From Zychaea mexicana (Eukaryota; Mucoromycota; Mucoromycetes; Mucorales; Lichtheimiaceae): a stretch of DNA of 64,000 nt. Position 1 is the stretch's first letter; each line of letters begins with the position of its first letter. The notes under the pieces are model-generated. The model was given only the letters and a program-made list of their open reading frames with translations, did no database searches and was not told the origin of the DNA. Location: the NCBI RefSeq assembly GCF_025766255.1, contig NW_026516670.1, positions 434,001 through 498,000 of the forward strand, read 5' to 3'. Shown here piece after piece: positions 1 through 11,781 of the stretch. Made by a program: the position numbers and the translations under genes.

Positions 1-2499
1 TGGATTCCGCCTCAATTTCCGATCTTGTGCCATTTGTTGCTTGTATTTTTTTTCTTCTCTTTTTTTTTTCTGTCATGTTTGTGGGAGCTATCATTACCTA
101 GACATTAACTTACCAATCATTTGTCGGAGGAGACTTGTACGGGACTTCCGGGAAGCAGGGCTTCGTTGTAAGAAAGTTTTCGTAGATAGTTTACTACACT
201 GTAATTAAGTGAAATTTTACTTAGTTATGATTTGAATGTAGCAATTACAATTCTTTAGACTGCTTCTTACCATAATACAGATACTACGATCTGTTTGCTA
301 CGCTTGGCGTTATCTCGATTCCACTGCAATTTCGATGTGGATAGCCACTGTCTACAGCTCTGGGGAAAAGTTTTTCTTGTTACCGCCGAGTAGCAAGTAT
401 CGTATCTCGCCATGTGCCTATATTCAAGGTACCGTCGCATAGTAACGTGTGCAACCGTCCTAACTAAGAGAGAATTTGTTAAGTACGCATGATCCAAGTG
501 TTGTTGATTCCTTCATAATTTTCATATTTTAGCTTGATATCACGTATTTACCTGTAAGGACTCTCATCAATAACTTATTGCGGCTAGTGCAAGCTAATCT
601 TCCGCCATGATAATTGCCTCAGCACCAAGAGCATTCGTTGCAGATTCGTTTGAGCAGTTGAACTCGTCGTCCTTGATGGTTCTTGCCGCCATTGGAATGA
701 CGCTCCATTTTGAGTTGAAAGTTGTCGCGCCACCTTTGCCGTCCCAAAAAGAAGAAGAGATTGATATGGCTACCGTCGCCTTGCTAATTTAACATTGTCC
801 AATCGAATAGCCAGGTGTGCTTGCTGCATTTTCGGAACTGCCTCTTTCAATAGTTCATTGCTCTCGCATCTTTAATCACTGAAGAGGCCATCGCTCCATG
901 ATTTCGCCTTATGCCTACGCGTGAAGGTGAATATGCCCCGGACAAATGATTGTATGCGAAATTGGAATTGTAGTATCTACGAGACGTCGTCAAGGTTTGT
1001 TTTTGCTGCCCCTTGTTATGTTGTTGCCAAGCCCGCATTTTTGTGTCAATCGCGCCCTGTTGTCGCTCGTAGTTGCTGCGGGCCGATCCGTCCATGTGTG
1101 CGATCTGAAATTTGTTGCCCATTGCATCTTGTTGCCACTTGTTTTTTTTTGCCATCACAATAAAATAGTTGATGATTGATTGTGGGCTGAAATTGTCGCT
1201 TAGTTTCTTGTCACCGCAACGTAATAACGGATAGGACGGAGTTACCGTAGTGGCGATTTGCGTATTTCATGTACTCAACCAGTCGAATGGTGCTGCCCCG
1301 TATCATGACCGCTGCAAATGTTGTCAAATGAGCTGTATGTCGTCATAGTTTCTTGCCGCTCTTGCGCTTGTGTTTGATTATTATCACGTTCAAGTCGTAT
1401 ATGGAGATAATAAATCAGCTCCCTTCGTTGATTGAAAACTGTTCCCTTGATTCTTTGGTTTTTTTTTGTCCCCAGAAGCAGCGATACGTAGAAGTAGTCG
1501 TCTTGTTGAATGGTGTTGATTCGTCGGACAAACCGTCATGTGTGCTGTCGCCAAACGTCCATGATGTGCCCTTTTGTACTCTATTGCCACCATTTGAAGT
1601 TACCACCTTTGTTGATCGAGCGTTGTTGTTGCGGCAAGCCCCTGTTGCTTTGTTGCCATGAGCAGACAGTAGATCCGGTTTTTTTTGCCATCTCATTGAT
1701 TTGATGCTGATATGCTCCAATAGTTGTGGTGTGCCCCAGCTTTGTTGCCATCATATCGGAAATTGACATTGCTGACATTGCTTATTTGTTGGGTTAAGGT
1801 TGTCTCGCACAAGTCCTAGTCTTTTGGCTAGGCTCGATGCGTTTGATAGTATTGAACAATCGTAAGCGCCGCCTTCACTTTTGTCGCTGTCCGCCCGTCG
1901 CTCTTGCTTTTTGTTTTCGCCACAATGCAGGGATAAATAAGATTGATTGTATCCTTGATTTGAATTTGCCACATGTTTTCTGCCGCCTTGCTAACACAGT
2001 AAAAGCCGAATATGACAGTGACGCGGTCCATCCGCCCGTTGCTATCTGTCCATAGCTTGAGTCCTTGAACAGCTTGAGATTATGCCGCATATAAATAATC
2101 CGCGAAAAGGTCATGTCGCCTGTGTTTGCCACCGATATAATGTTCACCTCGAATGAGTCATGCCAAAGTAACCTGCTCGCTAGGCCTTGCAGCTGCTTCG
2201 TCTATGTACTGTGTTGTATGCATATGCTGTAATCCCCGTGATCTGTTTGAGTAATACAGATATCCTCATCAGTTTGCCGCCACAGCGCCGCCAACAGACC
2301 ATAAATTTGCTGCTTTACCTGGAATTTTCAATCCATGTTTCATTGAGTATCGCGTGTTCTTGTTTGTAGGCCAATTTGGAAGAGGGCCCGTTTGTCGTCG
2401 CCATTAGTTTCCACCGACGAACGGATCAGATAATGAGAAACCGGTATACGAATATTGGATAATGTAGGTGAACCGTGATAGTCTGTTGTCAAGGAGACT
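1..2499. other. No supported gene; dispersed TTGTTGCC-like motifs
   Basis: I see no gene that can be supported. Short open frames occur on both strands but none resembles a known protein and none joins into a spliced model. Between about 1000 and 1760 the motif TTGTTGCC recurs (near 1018, 1108, 1129, 1655 and 1741). Read on the minus strand it gives short W/Q/N-rich stretches. This may be a decayed low-complexity coding region or an old repeat; the sequence alone does not decide. Confidence 0.35.
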
Positions 2500-2684
2500 G
2501 ATCAAGCCAAAGACGGGATTCTCGCAAGTCCCGGAGTTTTTTACTCGGCTAGCCTGGAAATATGACGCCACCTGTAGCAGCATAACCATCATGAATCATC
2601 CACCAAGACCTTAAGAGACGACGTGATCAAGCCAAAGACGGGATTCGCACAACACCCCGAATTTTTACTCGGCTAGCCTGGAAA
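2500..2684. repeat. Imperfect direct repeat, two copies of about 60 bp
   Basis: Two copies lie at 2500-2560 and 2625-2684. Both begin with GATCAAGCCAAAGACGGGAT and end with CTCGGCTAGCCTGGAAA, with a diverged middle. They lead directly into the inverted repeat that follows. No coding function is visible. Confidence 0.6.
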
Positions 2685-2699
2685 GCCGACGCTCTCCAT

Positions 2700-3440
2700 C
2701 GCGGCGTACCACCCACACCGCTGGCCGAACACCCCAACCCGGACACCCCAGCTTCACGGAATCCGGAGGCAAAGGTGAGGGCTGAGGCTGGACTAACATG
2801 GCTGTGACACTGACTACAACCGGTGGAGGATCCAGGGTATGGAAAGGGCGAGGACAACTCCGGTTGAGCCTTCGGTGGCAGGGATTGGGTGAGCAACATT
2901 GCCCTGGTTGCCAGGGCTTACGCAGGAACACCATCCACATGAGCTGGAACTGACTGGGATGACAACCTTGGGAAAGGAATAAATTCTTAATATTTGGCTC
3001 CTCTTCGCCTTCTTCACACCACATCCGTGTTGAATGCGATACGAAGAAGGGAAGAAGGAAAGAAGGAAAGGAAAAAGTATATATCAGTTAGCAAGCCTCT
3101 TCTTATCAGAATGGCCGTAGGTATAAAAGAAAGCATAGTACGTACCGTAATCATACAAGCATGACACCTTGGGTTGTCATTTGCTGTCAAGAACCGCCGC
3201 TGTACATGTGCCTCGATGGTGGATTCCTGCTGCCTACACAACCAGAGCGTTGCTCACCTCCCCACCACCGGCTCAACTGGAGTTGTCCCCATGTGCCCCC
3301 CCCAACCCCTTCACCCCCGGTGGCTGCAGCCAGTGTCGGCGCCAATGCCAACCCCAACCGCCTTTACCTCAAGAAACCATCCACTGAGATGTCCGGGCCG
3401 CACCCCATCGCCTGACGAAGGCGGCGACCGCCAGACACAC
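2700..3440. repeat. Diverged inverted repeat with two arms of about 200 bp
   Basis: The reverse complement of about 2700-2910 aligns with about 3239-3440. Shared blocks include GTTGCTCACC, CCACCGG/CACCGAAGGCTCAAC, GGAGTTGTCC, CAGTGTC and GTCCGGG. Identity looks like roughly 65-75 percent by eye, so the arms are old. The 330 bp spacer holds a GAAGGAAGG-rich tract near 3045-3075. Both arms are GC- and Pro-codon-rich, which yields spurious proline-rich open frames. It could be a decayed foldback element or an inverted gene duplication. Confidence 0.5.
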
Positions 3441-3948
3441 CAAAGCACCGTGGCCGAGACGACCACCAAAGCCCGAGAAACCAGACATACGCTCTACAGG
3501 ATATGAAATTTAATCATGAGCATTTCATCCAAACTAGGAAGCTTTCACAAATACATGATACGTTACCTTCACCAAGAGCCCTAGAACGCGCCCAAACGAC
3601 AGGCACGGACAAAGAAACGATCGCCCGACAACGATGAGCTCAAACCCACCAGATAGAAAAAGAAACGATGACCGAATAAGGTCACTACGCAGCACGAAAC
3701 AGAACAGCAAACGACGACATAGGAGGCATAGACGATATAGACGGGCATAGGAGGCATAGACGGGCATAAATGGCGGGTGAAAGGAAAATGACGGCACAGA
3801 CGCGGAAAAAAAGAAGACGACAACACCAGGGGAGAGGACAGGAAGGAACGGACTGGGCTTAAACGCCTGTTTAAAAAAGCATTTCTATCAGTATCTAACT
3901 TATAACACGTAACCCATTTCAGACGGGAAAGAATTGACATTTTGGCTG

Positions 3949-5706
3949 TTACTTACCCTCGTACAAGCCGCGAAGATCGCTGTCCTGATGGACAAGCGCG
4001 ATCAACCGGTTTAACACCTCTTGAGAATCCTCCAGCGCAAGGATCTCCAGCAGCTGCGCGTCGTACTTGGAGGTGTTTGCAATATCAACCACCAACAACT
4101 CCATGAGCTCCTCTGCGTCGGTCTGTGGTGGTGGTGCGGAAGTGGTAGTGGCGGCAGGAGGCGAGAAAGAAGACGAAGCAATACTGTCGCGCGCAGCAGG
4201 CGGAGCGGGGAACAAAATGGGCGGCATTAGACGTGGACGAGTAGGCGGAGCAAAGGTGAAATCGAACGACGCGGATGGGAATGTGGTGGCGGCGGTGGTA
4301 GTAATGGTGGACTCGGTGGTTGCAAGCGGAGAAGAAGACAGTTGTTGGTGGTTGTAAGCGACAATAAGGGAGCGGAGAGACAGGAGGGAGGAAGAAGAAC
4401 GGCGATGACGACGATGCAATCGGTGGTGGTAAGGAGCGTAACGGTTGGCGGTGTGTACGCGATGACGATGATGTTGCTGATGATGACAGTGAGCGGCGCT
4501 GGTGATTGGCGAGGAAGAAGAACGTTGGCGGGAGGCGGCAATAAGAGAGCGAAGTGAAAGGTAGACGGAAGAGTGGCGGCGGCGGTAATGACGAGGAGCG
4601 CGAGGATAAGGGCAGAAAAGAATGGAATGGGTGCGGCGGCGGAAGTGAGGATGACGGCGGGAGGCGGTGATGGTGAAAGGAACGGCAGTGGTGGGCGGAT
4701 CATGAGAAGGTTGGTGACGGCGAAGTTGGTGGTGGTGAACTGTGGCGGTGGCGGTGGCAGGCGTAATGAACGCGACTTCAACGTCCTCTTCTACTTCGTC
4801 TTCTTCTTTCTCGTCGTCTTGTACCTCATCCATTTCTACATCCTTTTCTTCTTCCTCCTCTTCGTCTTCTTCTTGCTCGTGCACGGGGGCAGCGGAGACA
4901 GCGACAACAACTTCTTCTTCTTCTTCTTCGGCTTCTTGCGCGTGCACAGGGGCGACGGCGGCGGCGACAACAACTTCTTGCACGTGCACTTTGGCAACGG
5001 CGACAGCGGCAACAACTTCTTTTTGCGCGTGTTCTCTAGCAACGGCGACAGCGGCAACAACTTCTTTTTGCGCGTGCTCTCTGGCAACGGCGACAGCGGC
5101 AACAACTTCTTCTTTTTGCGCGTGCTCTTTAGCAACGGCGACAGCGGCAACAACTTCTTTTTGCGCGTGCTCTTTGGCAACGGCGACAGCGGCAACAACT
5201 TCTTCTTTTTGCGCGTGCTCTTTAGCAACGGCGACAGCGGCAACAGCTTCAACATCAGCACGTAGCATTCTCTCCAATGCTTCAGCAGCATCACGCTCTT
5301 CGTCATTGCCGGAGCAAAAGACGGCAGGGCACAAACCCGGAGAGGAATGGAAGCGAGGACGAGAGGTAGAGGCATGAGACGGGGGCGACGGTTGCAAGCC
5401 CACAAGGCAGTACTCTGCAGGCGGGGGCGGGAAGAAAAATTGAACAATTGCCATGATAACAAGTACGAACAGGGCGAACAGGAACTTGATCAATGCGGCA
5501 GCAATCGGACGAGCCGGCCAGCAGAAGGGAATGCAATCGATACACACCAAAATGGCGGTAATGGCAATAAAGAAGGTTTTATAGGGATGTGATTCCCAAA
5601 GGAGCGAGAAGGTGGGAGGTTCGTAGTAACAGGACGTACTATAATGGTAGTCCCTGTAGTCGTATGGTGAGTAAAAAGGTTCTTCAGTGTAAATGATGGT
5701 AACCAT
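3949..5706 (-). CDS. Repeat-rich two-helix membrane protein, unrecognised (585 aa)
   Basis: I do not recognise this protein. A Tyr/Pro-rich N-terminus is followed by two hydrophobic segments at about residues 44-63 and 68-92 and a Pro/Ser stretch. Residues about 152-262 hold seven or so copies of a 15-16 residue repeat of the type VVAAVAVAKEHAQKE. An acidic Glu/Asp tract, a long His/Arg/Ser-rich disordered region with a duplicated LSLRSLI block, and a helical leucine-rich C-terminus (about 530-585) follow. The repeats would form Ala/Val helices with alternating Lys/His/Glu faces. The repeats lack stops in several frames, so other long open frames overlap on both strands; this frame is preferred because it alone spans the whole region with plausible membrane helices. 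An intron cannot be excluded. Function unknown. Confidence 0.55.
   Translation of the reverse strand: MVTIIYTEEPFYSPYDYRDYHYSTSCYYEPPTFSLLWESHPYKTFFIAITAILVCIDCIPFCWPARPIAAALIKFLFALFVLVIMAIVQFFFPPPPAEYCLVGLQPSPPSHASTSRPRFHSSPGLCPAVFCSGNDEERDAAEALERMLRADVEAVAAVAVAKEHAQKEEVVAAVAVAKEHAQKEVVAAVAVAKEHAQKEEVVAAVAVAREHAQKEVVAAVAVAREHAQKEVVAAVAVAKVHVQEVVVAAAVAPVHAQEAEEEEEEVVVAVSAAPVHEQEEDEEEEEEKDVEMDEVQDDEKEEDEVEEDVEVAFITPATATATVHHHQLRRHQPSHDPPTTAVPFTITASRRHPHFRRRTHSILFCPYPRAPRHYRRRHSSVYLSLRSLIAASRQRSSSSPITSAAHCHHQQHHRHRVHTANRYAPYHHRLHRRHRRSSSSLLSLRSLIVAYNHQQLSSSPLATTESTITTTAATTFPSASFDFTFAPPTRPRLMPPILFPAPPAARDSIASSSFSPPAATTTSAPPPQTDAEELMELLVVDIANTSKYDAQLLEILALEDSQEVLNRLIALVHQDSDLRGLYEGK
4970..5260. 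repeat. Coding minisatellite, 45/48 bp units
   Basis: Units of 45 or 48 bp with the core GGCAACGGCGACAGCGGCAA are tandemly repeated, differing by one CTT codon and point changes. They encode the 15-16 residue repeat of the membrane protein. The near-identity of neighbouring units implies recent expansion or homogenisation by slippage. Confidence 0.85.
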
Positions 5707-6520
5707 GTTAGACTTGGATTTTGAATACGCTGGTGAAGAAGAAAAAAAAAGAAGAAAAACAGTTTTTTTTGATAAACAAGTGAAAATTGAATTTCCGCCA
5801 GACGCGTGACGTTGTAATTTTTCTGTCGCTATTCTGCTTGTTCTGAGCGTAATAAAGCAAAGGAATACAGGAAGAATGGGGAGCTGAAGAAGTACAAGTA
5901 CTATGGAAACGGCCGTTGTAGTCGTTATGCGCGTGCGTCGTCCCTGTGTGTCTGGTTGTGCGTGTATGTTTCACATATGCGGCTGCTCCGCTTGATTTTC
6001 CAGACACCGTGTCAATGTCAAAAAAGTTTTATCTGATGGTCAGTGCGCCTACTACAAGAGGATCAAGTCCGCGGTTGCAATGGCAACAGCAGGTTATAGA
6101 AAACCAAGATTTGATGTCGCTGATCCAAGCGTTGCGTCATAGATGATCATACTCAAGTACATTAACAAATGGCTAGTGTTGCTATCAGTCCTTCGCGTAA
6201 GCAGTTTGGCACTCCGTCTGAATCAACCCTCATGTTGAAACTCTCAGGCACTAAATGCGAACGGGCTTATACAGGCCGATGGTTTCTCGTTGTCATTTTC
6301 GCGAACAACAACGCTGCGTCGAGCCAAAATTGAAGGTTCATATCCTTCCCCGCCCTGTAATAGCTGTTGTACAAGCTGCTTGTATCAGCTCGATGTCGTA
6401 TGATCTCGGTTGCTTCTTCGCGCAACACTTTCTGATGTCGACGTTGCAGATGCTCTACGTAGCAGTATGGTACTAGGAGTGGTACATAAAACAAGTCAGA
6501 GACTCTTACGCAATTCATCA
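5707..6520. other. Intergenic, nothing recognised
   Basis: No open frame with recognisable features, RNA gene or repeat family was seen here. It contains the presumed promoter of the minus-strand membrane protein, with a purine-rich A/G tract at about 5730-5765 just upstream of its start codon. Confidence 0.4.
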
Positions 6521-6811
6521 TTATAGTAATGCTAAAGCAAGTGAGTATAATTCATTCACATACGAAGGAAACCAGCTTTGATACACATGCTCTTGTTCGT
6601 TCGGCGCGCAGAAGAGCCAGATGTCATCGGTTATTGGCACTCGAGTGCCGTCTGCTGTATAAATATGCATGTTAGTATATAGTATTCTTCTGTTACTTTT
6701 CTTCATTACTGTTAGGCAGTTGCCGCTTACCGATCCGGGAGCCGGAACGTTATAGGAGCATTCGTATGCTACTTTCTGACGTGCAATAGCCATGACCGAC
6801 CATCGAACCAC
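6521..6811 (-). CDS. Small hypothetical ORF with a candidate intron
   Basis: A 96-residue open frame on the minus strand, not recognised. It contains a well-formed candidate intron at 6655-6730 (76 bp): donor GTAAGC, perfect branch consensus TACTAAC and acceptor ATACAG. That supports a transcribed gene here. Removing the intron shifts the frame to an early stop, so either the upstream exon is incomplete in my model or the intron is retained. The downstream segment (ITDDIWLFCAPNEQEHVY) looks protein-like. Confidence 0.25.
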   Translation of the reverse strand: MVRWSVMAIARQKVAYECSYNVPAPGSVSGNCLTVMKKSNRRILYTNMHIYTADGTRVPITDDIWLFCAPNEQEHVYQSWFPSYVNELYSLALALL

Positions 6812-8690
6812 GGTTGCGCATTGATCTCATACCTTGCAGCATGCCCGATACAATGTTGACTTAAAAAGGGGCGTTGAACTATACGTCTTCAGACAGCAGA
6901 GAGGAGAAGAACCTCATGCGAGACAGGGAATCAATAACCTCATCCTTATTGTGCATAGGTGAATACTCACAAGCAGCTACAGGTACAATTTGCTCTTTGC
7001 ACCCTTAATGATGATTACGTTGCTACGTCAACATTTATTTTAATGTTGCAGAGGTTGTCACTTAGGCACACATAACAATGATATGCAGCATATAATGATG
7101 CCTTTTTACTCATTCACCCGATTAAAGAATAATCGGCTGAAGAGCGCACATCTGCAGTGCATATAGAGATTAATGCTCGTCGATGTTGCGTGATGCTGTC
7201 CGGATTGTCAACCGTAGCTCTTCGATACCGAACATTGGTTTAGGATTTTTCTTTGTAGACATGGCACTAGCGACAAGACACTTCGATAGACCTTCTTCAA
7301 CAAGTCCCTATCGACAAGAACGTTGAAGACGGTGACCGCCTATGAAAATCAAGATGAGAAGAACATTAGTCACGACTTGTCAAGCTATTTACTAGGTAGA
7401 GAATCTTTTATGCTATATATACTTCCGTAGATACAAGTCACCTCTCATCGCTACTCGAGCACAGTAGAAGATCATATGCTGTTGTCATTTAAACCTTTTT
7501 TATTGCGTGCGCGCCAGCTCACATAAACTTTCAGTTTTCTTTATTAAGCATGATTAGTTGTCCATCTAGACAGTTATATTGTCAACTTTTCTTTCAATTA
7601 TCGTAAGAGACACTGTGGCAATAGCGACTTTAGTCCTCTACATTGTTTGCGACTTCCTCCATCCTTCAAACCAACACCAAATGTAGCTGTTGTAGTAGTA
7701 AAGGATCGCTGTTGCGTGCGCTTTTTGACGTGGATTGTCTTAATGGTTGTTCGCTTCTAAATTGACATTGGCGATGGTATCAGAATCTACGTGTACCGCG
7801 ATGCAAATCAAAGTTTGTGAGTACCGCTTGACGAATGATAAACGCGTTCTATGTAGTCAACTCATTGGTGAGATTTTTGGTGCGTCTTGGCATGTTGAAA
7901 AAAGGAGTACATGCAGCTAAGAATCCCGCTACTTGAAATAATGCTAAGTATCAGTATAAGAAAAAGTGTCCGTCCACGCAAGTTCATTTTATTGTTGAAA
8001 TACGCGGATGATAGCTATCTCATTGATATGCGCTCCTTTTCATAATATGTTAATGGTAGTCCGTACTGGATACAATGTCTGGAATACTTTCAGCTCCAGT
8101 GTAATTCAATAATGATTTATGGTGTTAAAGTACCTGAATTTAGAAGAATATTACAAGTAAGCGTATATCGTAGCGAATAGCGCTATATTGCTGCTGCGAG
8201 GATGATTTGCAGTGTATGGTATCAAACAATGCATACGGATTATGAAAAAACCACACAAACTTATCCTGATGTCACTATAAGAGACACAACGTAGTAGATC
8301 CCATACACGAGAGTGATTTGTTGATATGTATTTGCCACTTAATAAAATGCATAAAAAAACTGACGTGAAACGTAATAATGTCAAATCAGTCGCGATCTAT
8401 AGACAGTTTTTAGCTACTTATCCTATGTGCCCATCAGTCATCGGTAAGTCATTTGATGAACATACGAGAACAACCACACTCGGATTATAGCAATGAAAAG
8501 TAATACCACAAAGTCTTAAAGCTTAAGAGATGGCGTTTAAAGGCTTACTTCTCTATCAGATATAACTAAGATATTTAATGTATTGATAAGAACAAGGTCC
8601 GGAATTGAAATGGAGTAGAAAGGATGTTGAGGATGAAAGGAAGAGAAAAGAATATATTTAAAATGCCAACCACTAAACGATCAACTATTA
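6812..8690. other. Intergenic, nothing recognised
   Basis: Almost 1.9 kb without a supported gene. Only short open frames exist (for example 8151-8384 minus) with no coding character that I could recognise. No tRNA, repeat or transposon end was identified. Confidence 0.4.
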
Positions 8691-11044
8691 CTACCGACTA
8701 ATTCTCCATGCTCGTTTCGATAATCCTTCTAGACGATGAATTATTGGTCGAATATAACCGACAAGAAGCACAAACCCTATAGCAACACAAATTATACCGA
8801 CAGTATAATATCCATCCTTTTGGATTGCGCATGTTCCATTAAGCTCCTTGCATAGTGAAGCACCACTCTCTTCCACACATGAAAATTCTGAATATAATGT
8901 AAAGCAGAGAATTCAATGAGCACCCAGCTAGTTCCAACAAAGCAGCCTTTTTCGACTAACATCGCTTGAGAGGATATATAATACATTACCTTGTCCACCA
9001 GCGTTTGGTATAGAGCAGGTAGCTTCTGTGAAATGATCAACTGCCTCCAGTACAAAAAATTTGGGCCACGTTCCACCAAAGTTACTAAATGTGTTGAGGA
9101 GCTGAAAGGAAAAAAGGACGGGAGTTAATTTTAAAAGTATACACTGTTGATATGGTTTGCAGGTTGGAAAGATAGAAGAAGCTTGTTTCTCTTACCGTCA
9201 TGTATGTTCCACCAATGAGCGGATCGGCAATACTGGTCATGAAGGCAGAAATGCTGACAAACTGAACTGTGGACATGAATGAGCCCAAGACCGTCGAGCC
9301 CATAATAACGCCAAAATAAAAGTAGCCAATGTCTTTCTCCTGTGGATAGCAAGCGACAACCAGCATCCCTACTGCTGAAAACAGGAGGCGCCCATAGAAT
9401 GCATATAACCACTTGCAAGATATACAAGAGAGTAAGTTACTGAGACACGCCAGTGCGGTAATAGGGCAAAACAGAAATCAAGTAATATCAAGGCTTACCG
9501 GCTTTAATGGTCGGGGTCCGTTTGACCACTTTGCTGCATAATAACCAAAAAAGATCTGGAGAGGAAAATCCAGTAGAACTGATAAGGCCAAATCTTCCTT
9601 GGAAAATCCCTTTTCAAGAAGCTTCAGAGACGTCACCGCCTCATGACAGATGAACCCAATTTTTGCTGTCAATAGCACCAAGATGAACGATCGCAGGTCT
9701 GCAGATGCACACAAGAACGATTTGTAAGCATAACCCTTGTCGTCTCATGTTGTATTAAAGTTTGGGTCTCTTCAATGTAGTTGAACTTACGTGGCAGTTT
9801 GCATATTTTCCAGATTGTCGTATATACTCCTCTGATACCCAGCTGGTCTTCATCGGTATGAGAAGGTGTCTAGTTGAAGAAATAGGAATCTAGTCAATAG
9901 ATAGATACGGTATGTGCAAGGTATAGGTATAATAAAGACATAGTCTCCTTTCGTTTCTCTCTCTCTCTGTGTGTTCTTTTTTACTCAAAATCATCAGTGC
10001 CTCGTTATATCCATTACCTCTTTTTTCATAAAAATAAGCCAAGCGGTCACAGCAAAGTACATGAACGCCCAGAACTTCATGTAGGCACCCAATCTTAAAA
10101 TTCCATACTGCTGGGGCTCGGACCAAATATACTTGTTGCTAAATTCGGGCGAGCTTAAAGCCAGAAACACCGTAAACGATAGAAAGTAGCCTGTGTTGAG
10201 ACCAATGGTTTGAGCGGTGGACGCATAAGAAAGGCTGTCTTTAGACAGAAGCGTCAAAGCCCAGCCATCGACAGCAATATCCTGAGTAGCACAGAAAAAG
10301 ATCGTGATAAAAAATGCACAGGTGAGATAGTAGATCGGGATATGCTCGGCTTCCATTAAGGCATCAATGTTCTGACCGAGCAACAAGAAAAGAAAGCCGG
10401 TCATGATTTGGATAGGTATGATCCATGATTTTCGGCGTCCCACGGTGGGTGAGTAAAGTGCATCTACGATTGGTGACCATAGGAATTTCAAGGAGTATGG
10501 CCACGACGATAAAGAAAACACGGCGATCTGCGAGTATGACATTTGCTCCTTGAGGAGAAATGGAATCGATCCGAATGAGAGACCCACAGGTACACCTTGA
10601 AGTAGATCTATCTTCCCCAGCACACAGAGAAATGTTTCGCGTTAAGAGAATTTTTTTGTTAAAGATAGCAAACCAGGGAGAGCACATACATAAAATGACA
10701 AGTAGGATGAAGTTGCCGAGATCTTCTTTGTGGAGTGTTTCTGGCTGACTTGTTGTCGTCGTCGTTGCAGTTGTCGCGTCGTCATTGTAATTTTCGTTGG
10801 TATTTGACTCTTTGTTTTTGCCAAGCGAGTCAAGCTCGAGCTCTTCCTTTTCATCGTCGGCAAGAGGTACTTCTTTCCGCCGTTGGGTAGTGGCAGCAGT
10901 AATTGAAGGATCCATGACAGATGTGGAGAAGGCAGTTCCTGGATGATCAGTGCTGACAGTAGTGTGTCTACTATTTTCACTCGTCGTGGTTATGGGTACG
11001 AGCGGTTCGTCGTCCAAGGTTGGATAGACATATGCTGCTGGCAT
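8691..11044 (-). CDS. Acetyl-CoA transporter, SLC33A1/AT-1 family (7 exons, 582 aa)
   Basis: Multi-pass transporter of the acetyl-CoA transporter family (major facilitator-like), which in other eukaryotes imports acetyl-CoA into the ER/Golgi lumen. Exons on the minus strand: 11044-10690, 10607-10018, 9869-9791, 9698-9499, 9411-9196, 9101-8990, 8887-8691. All junctions are GT-AG and the total is 1749 nt with continuous phase. The first 118 residues are a charged Ser/Thr-rich cytosolic tail. After it come the conserved LLQGVPVGLSFGSIPFLL segment, DIAVDGWALTLL and, late in the protein, the family signature TYMTLLNTFSNFGGTWPKFF. Length is close to the human protein (549 aa), the excess being the N-terminal tail. 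It is divergent from the neighbouring RING gene, sharing a 0.7 kb upstream region. Confidence 0.9.
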
Positions 11045-11781
11045 TCGATTCCAATGGCAACAGAAAAATTCAAAAAAAAGAAAAACGCAAGCGGCCTGTT
11101 CTCTTTTTCCTTCTTTCTCTTATGCACGCGTCCTTGAGTATCTGCCACGTCGCTTGCTTAAAAATAAGATGGTCTCGCTGTATTTCAAAAAAACAGGGCT
11201 TGTGTTACACACAACGGTTCTTTTTTTGATGCACAATGGGGTTGTGTTCCAGGCCGAAAGACAAAGAAGCGTTTTTCATGTTGATCCGTCCCTACTGCAA
11301 GTGAAGGCGGCAGTGGGATGGGCGTCCCTACACGAGCTTGTGCTTTCAGGCACAATCATGAAAGGCTGACAGGTAAATGACTTCAAACGGAAAAGGAAAA
11401 GCCCAGTGAGAAGTTGTCATGATCCAGTAATTATTGCTATTGGCAATAGCAACAGACGCAGCAAGGCTTAATCAGTGTACGCACATGTAGCACAATTAGC
11501 GTGCCTGCAAGATAAAAGCCTGGTTTTAAAGGCGGCCTCTTTATTCCTGCACCATAGTTGAAAAGCAAGGATGATCACTTGTTGCATCACTATCTGCTCC
11601 TCCTTCCTTGTTGTATGCAGTGAACAATGTGCGAGCAGTAGTAGTCGCCCAAAGCAAAAATAAAATTGACCATAATGGGCGTCCTTTTTTTTATATATAT
11701 TTTTTCGGCTGCCGAGTTCAGTCCGAAACAGCAAGCACTTCTCTCTTCCCGTCCTCTTTTATCCCGTCGCCGTCGTTGATA
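11045..11781. promoter_or_regulatory. Shared upstream region between divergent genes
   Basis: Non-coding stretch of 737 bp between two genes transcribed away from each other, so both promoters must lie here. I see pyrimidine-rich tracts near 11095-11120 and an AT-rich TTTATATATATTTTTT segment at about 11688-11705. No specific binding site can be assigned. Confidence 0.4.

Noticed and set aside
4573..5462. Long open frames on both strands within the membrane-protein gene (230, 211 and 208 residues)
   Set aside because: They are shadows of the stop-free 45/48 bp repeats and lack any domain, membrane or family signal.
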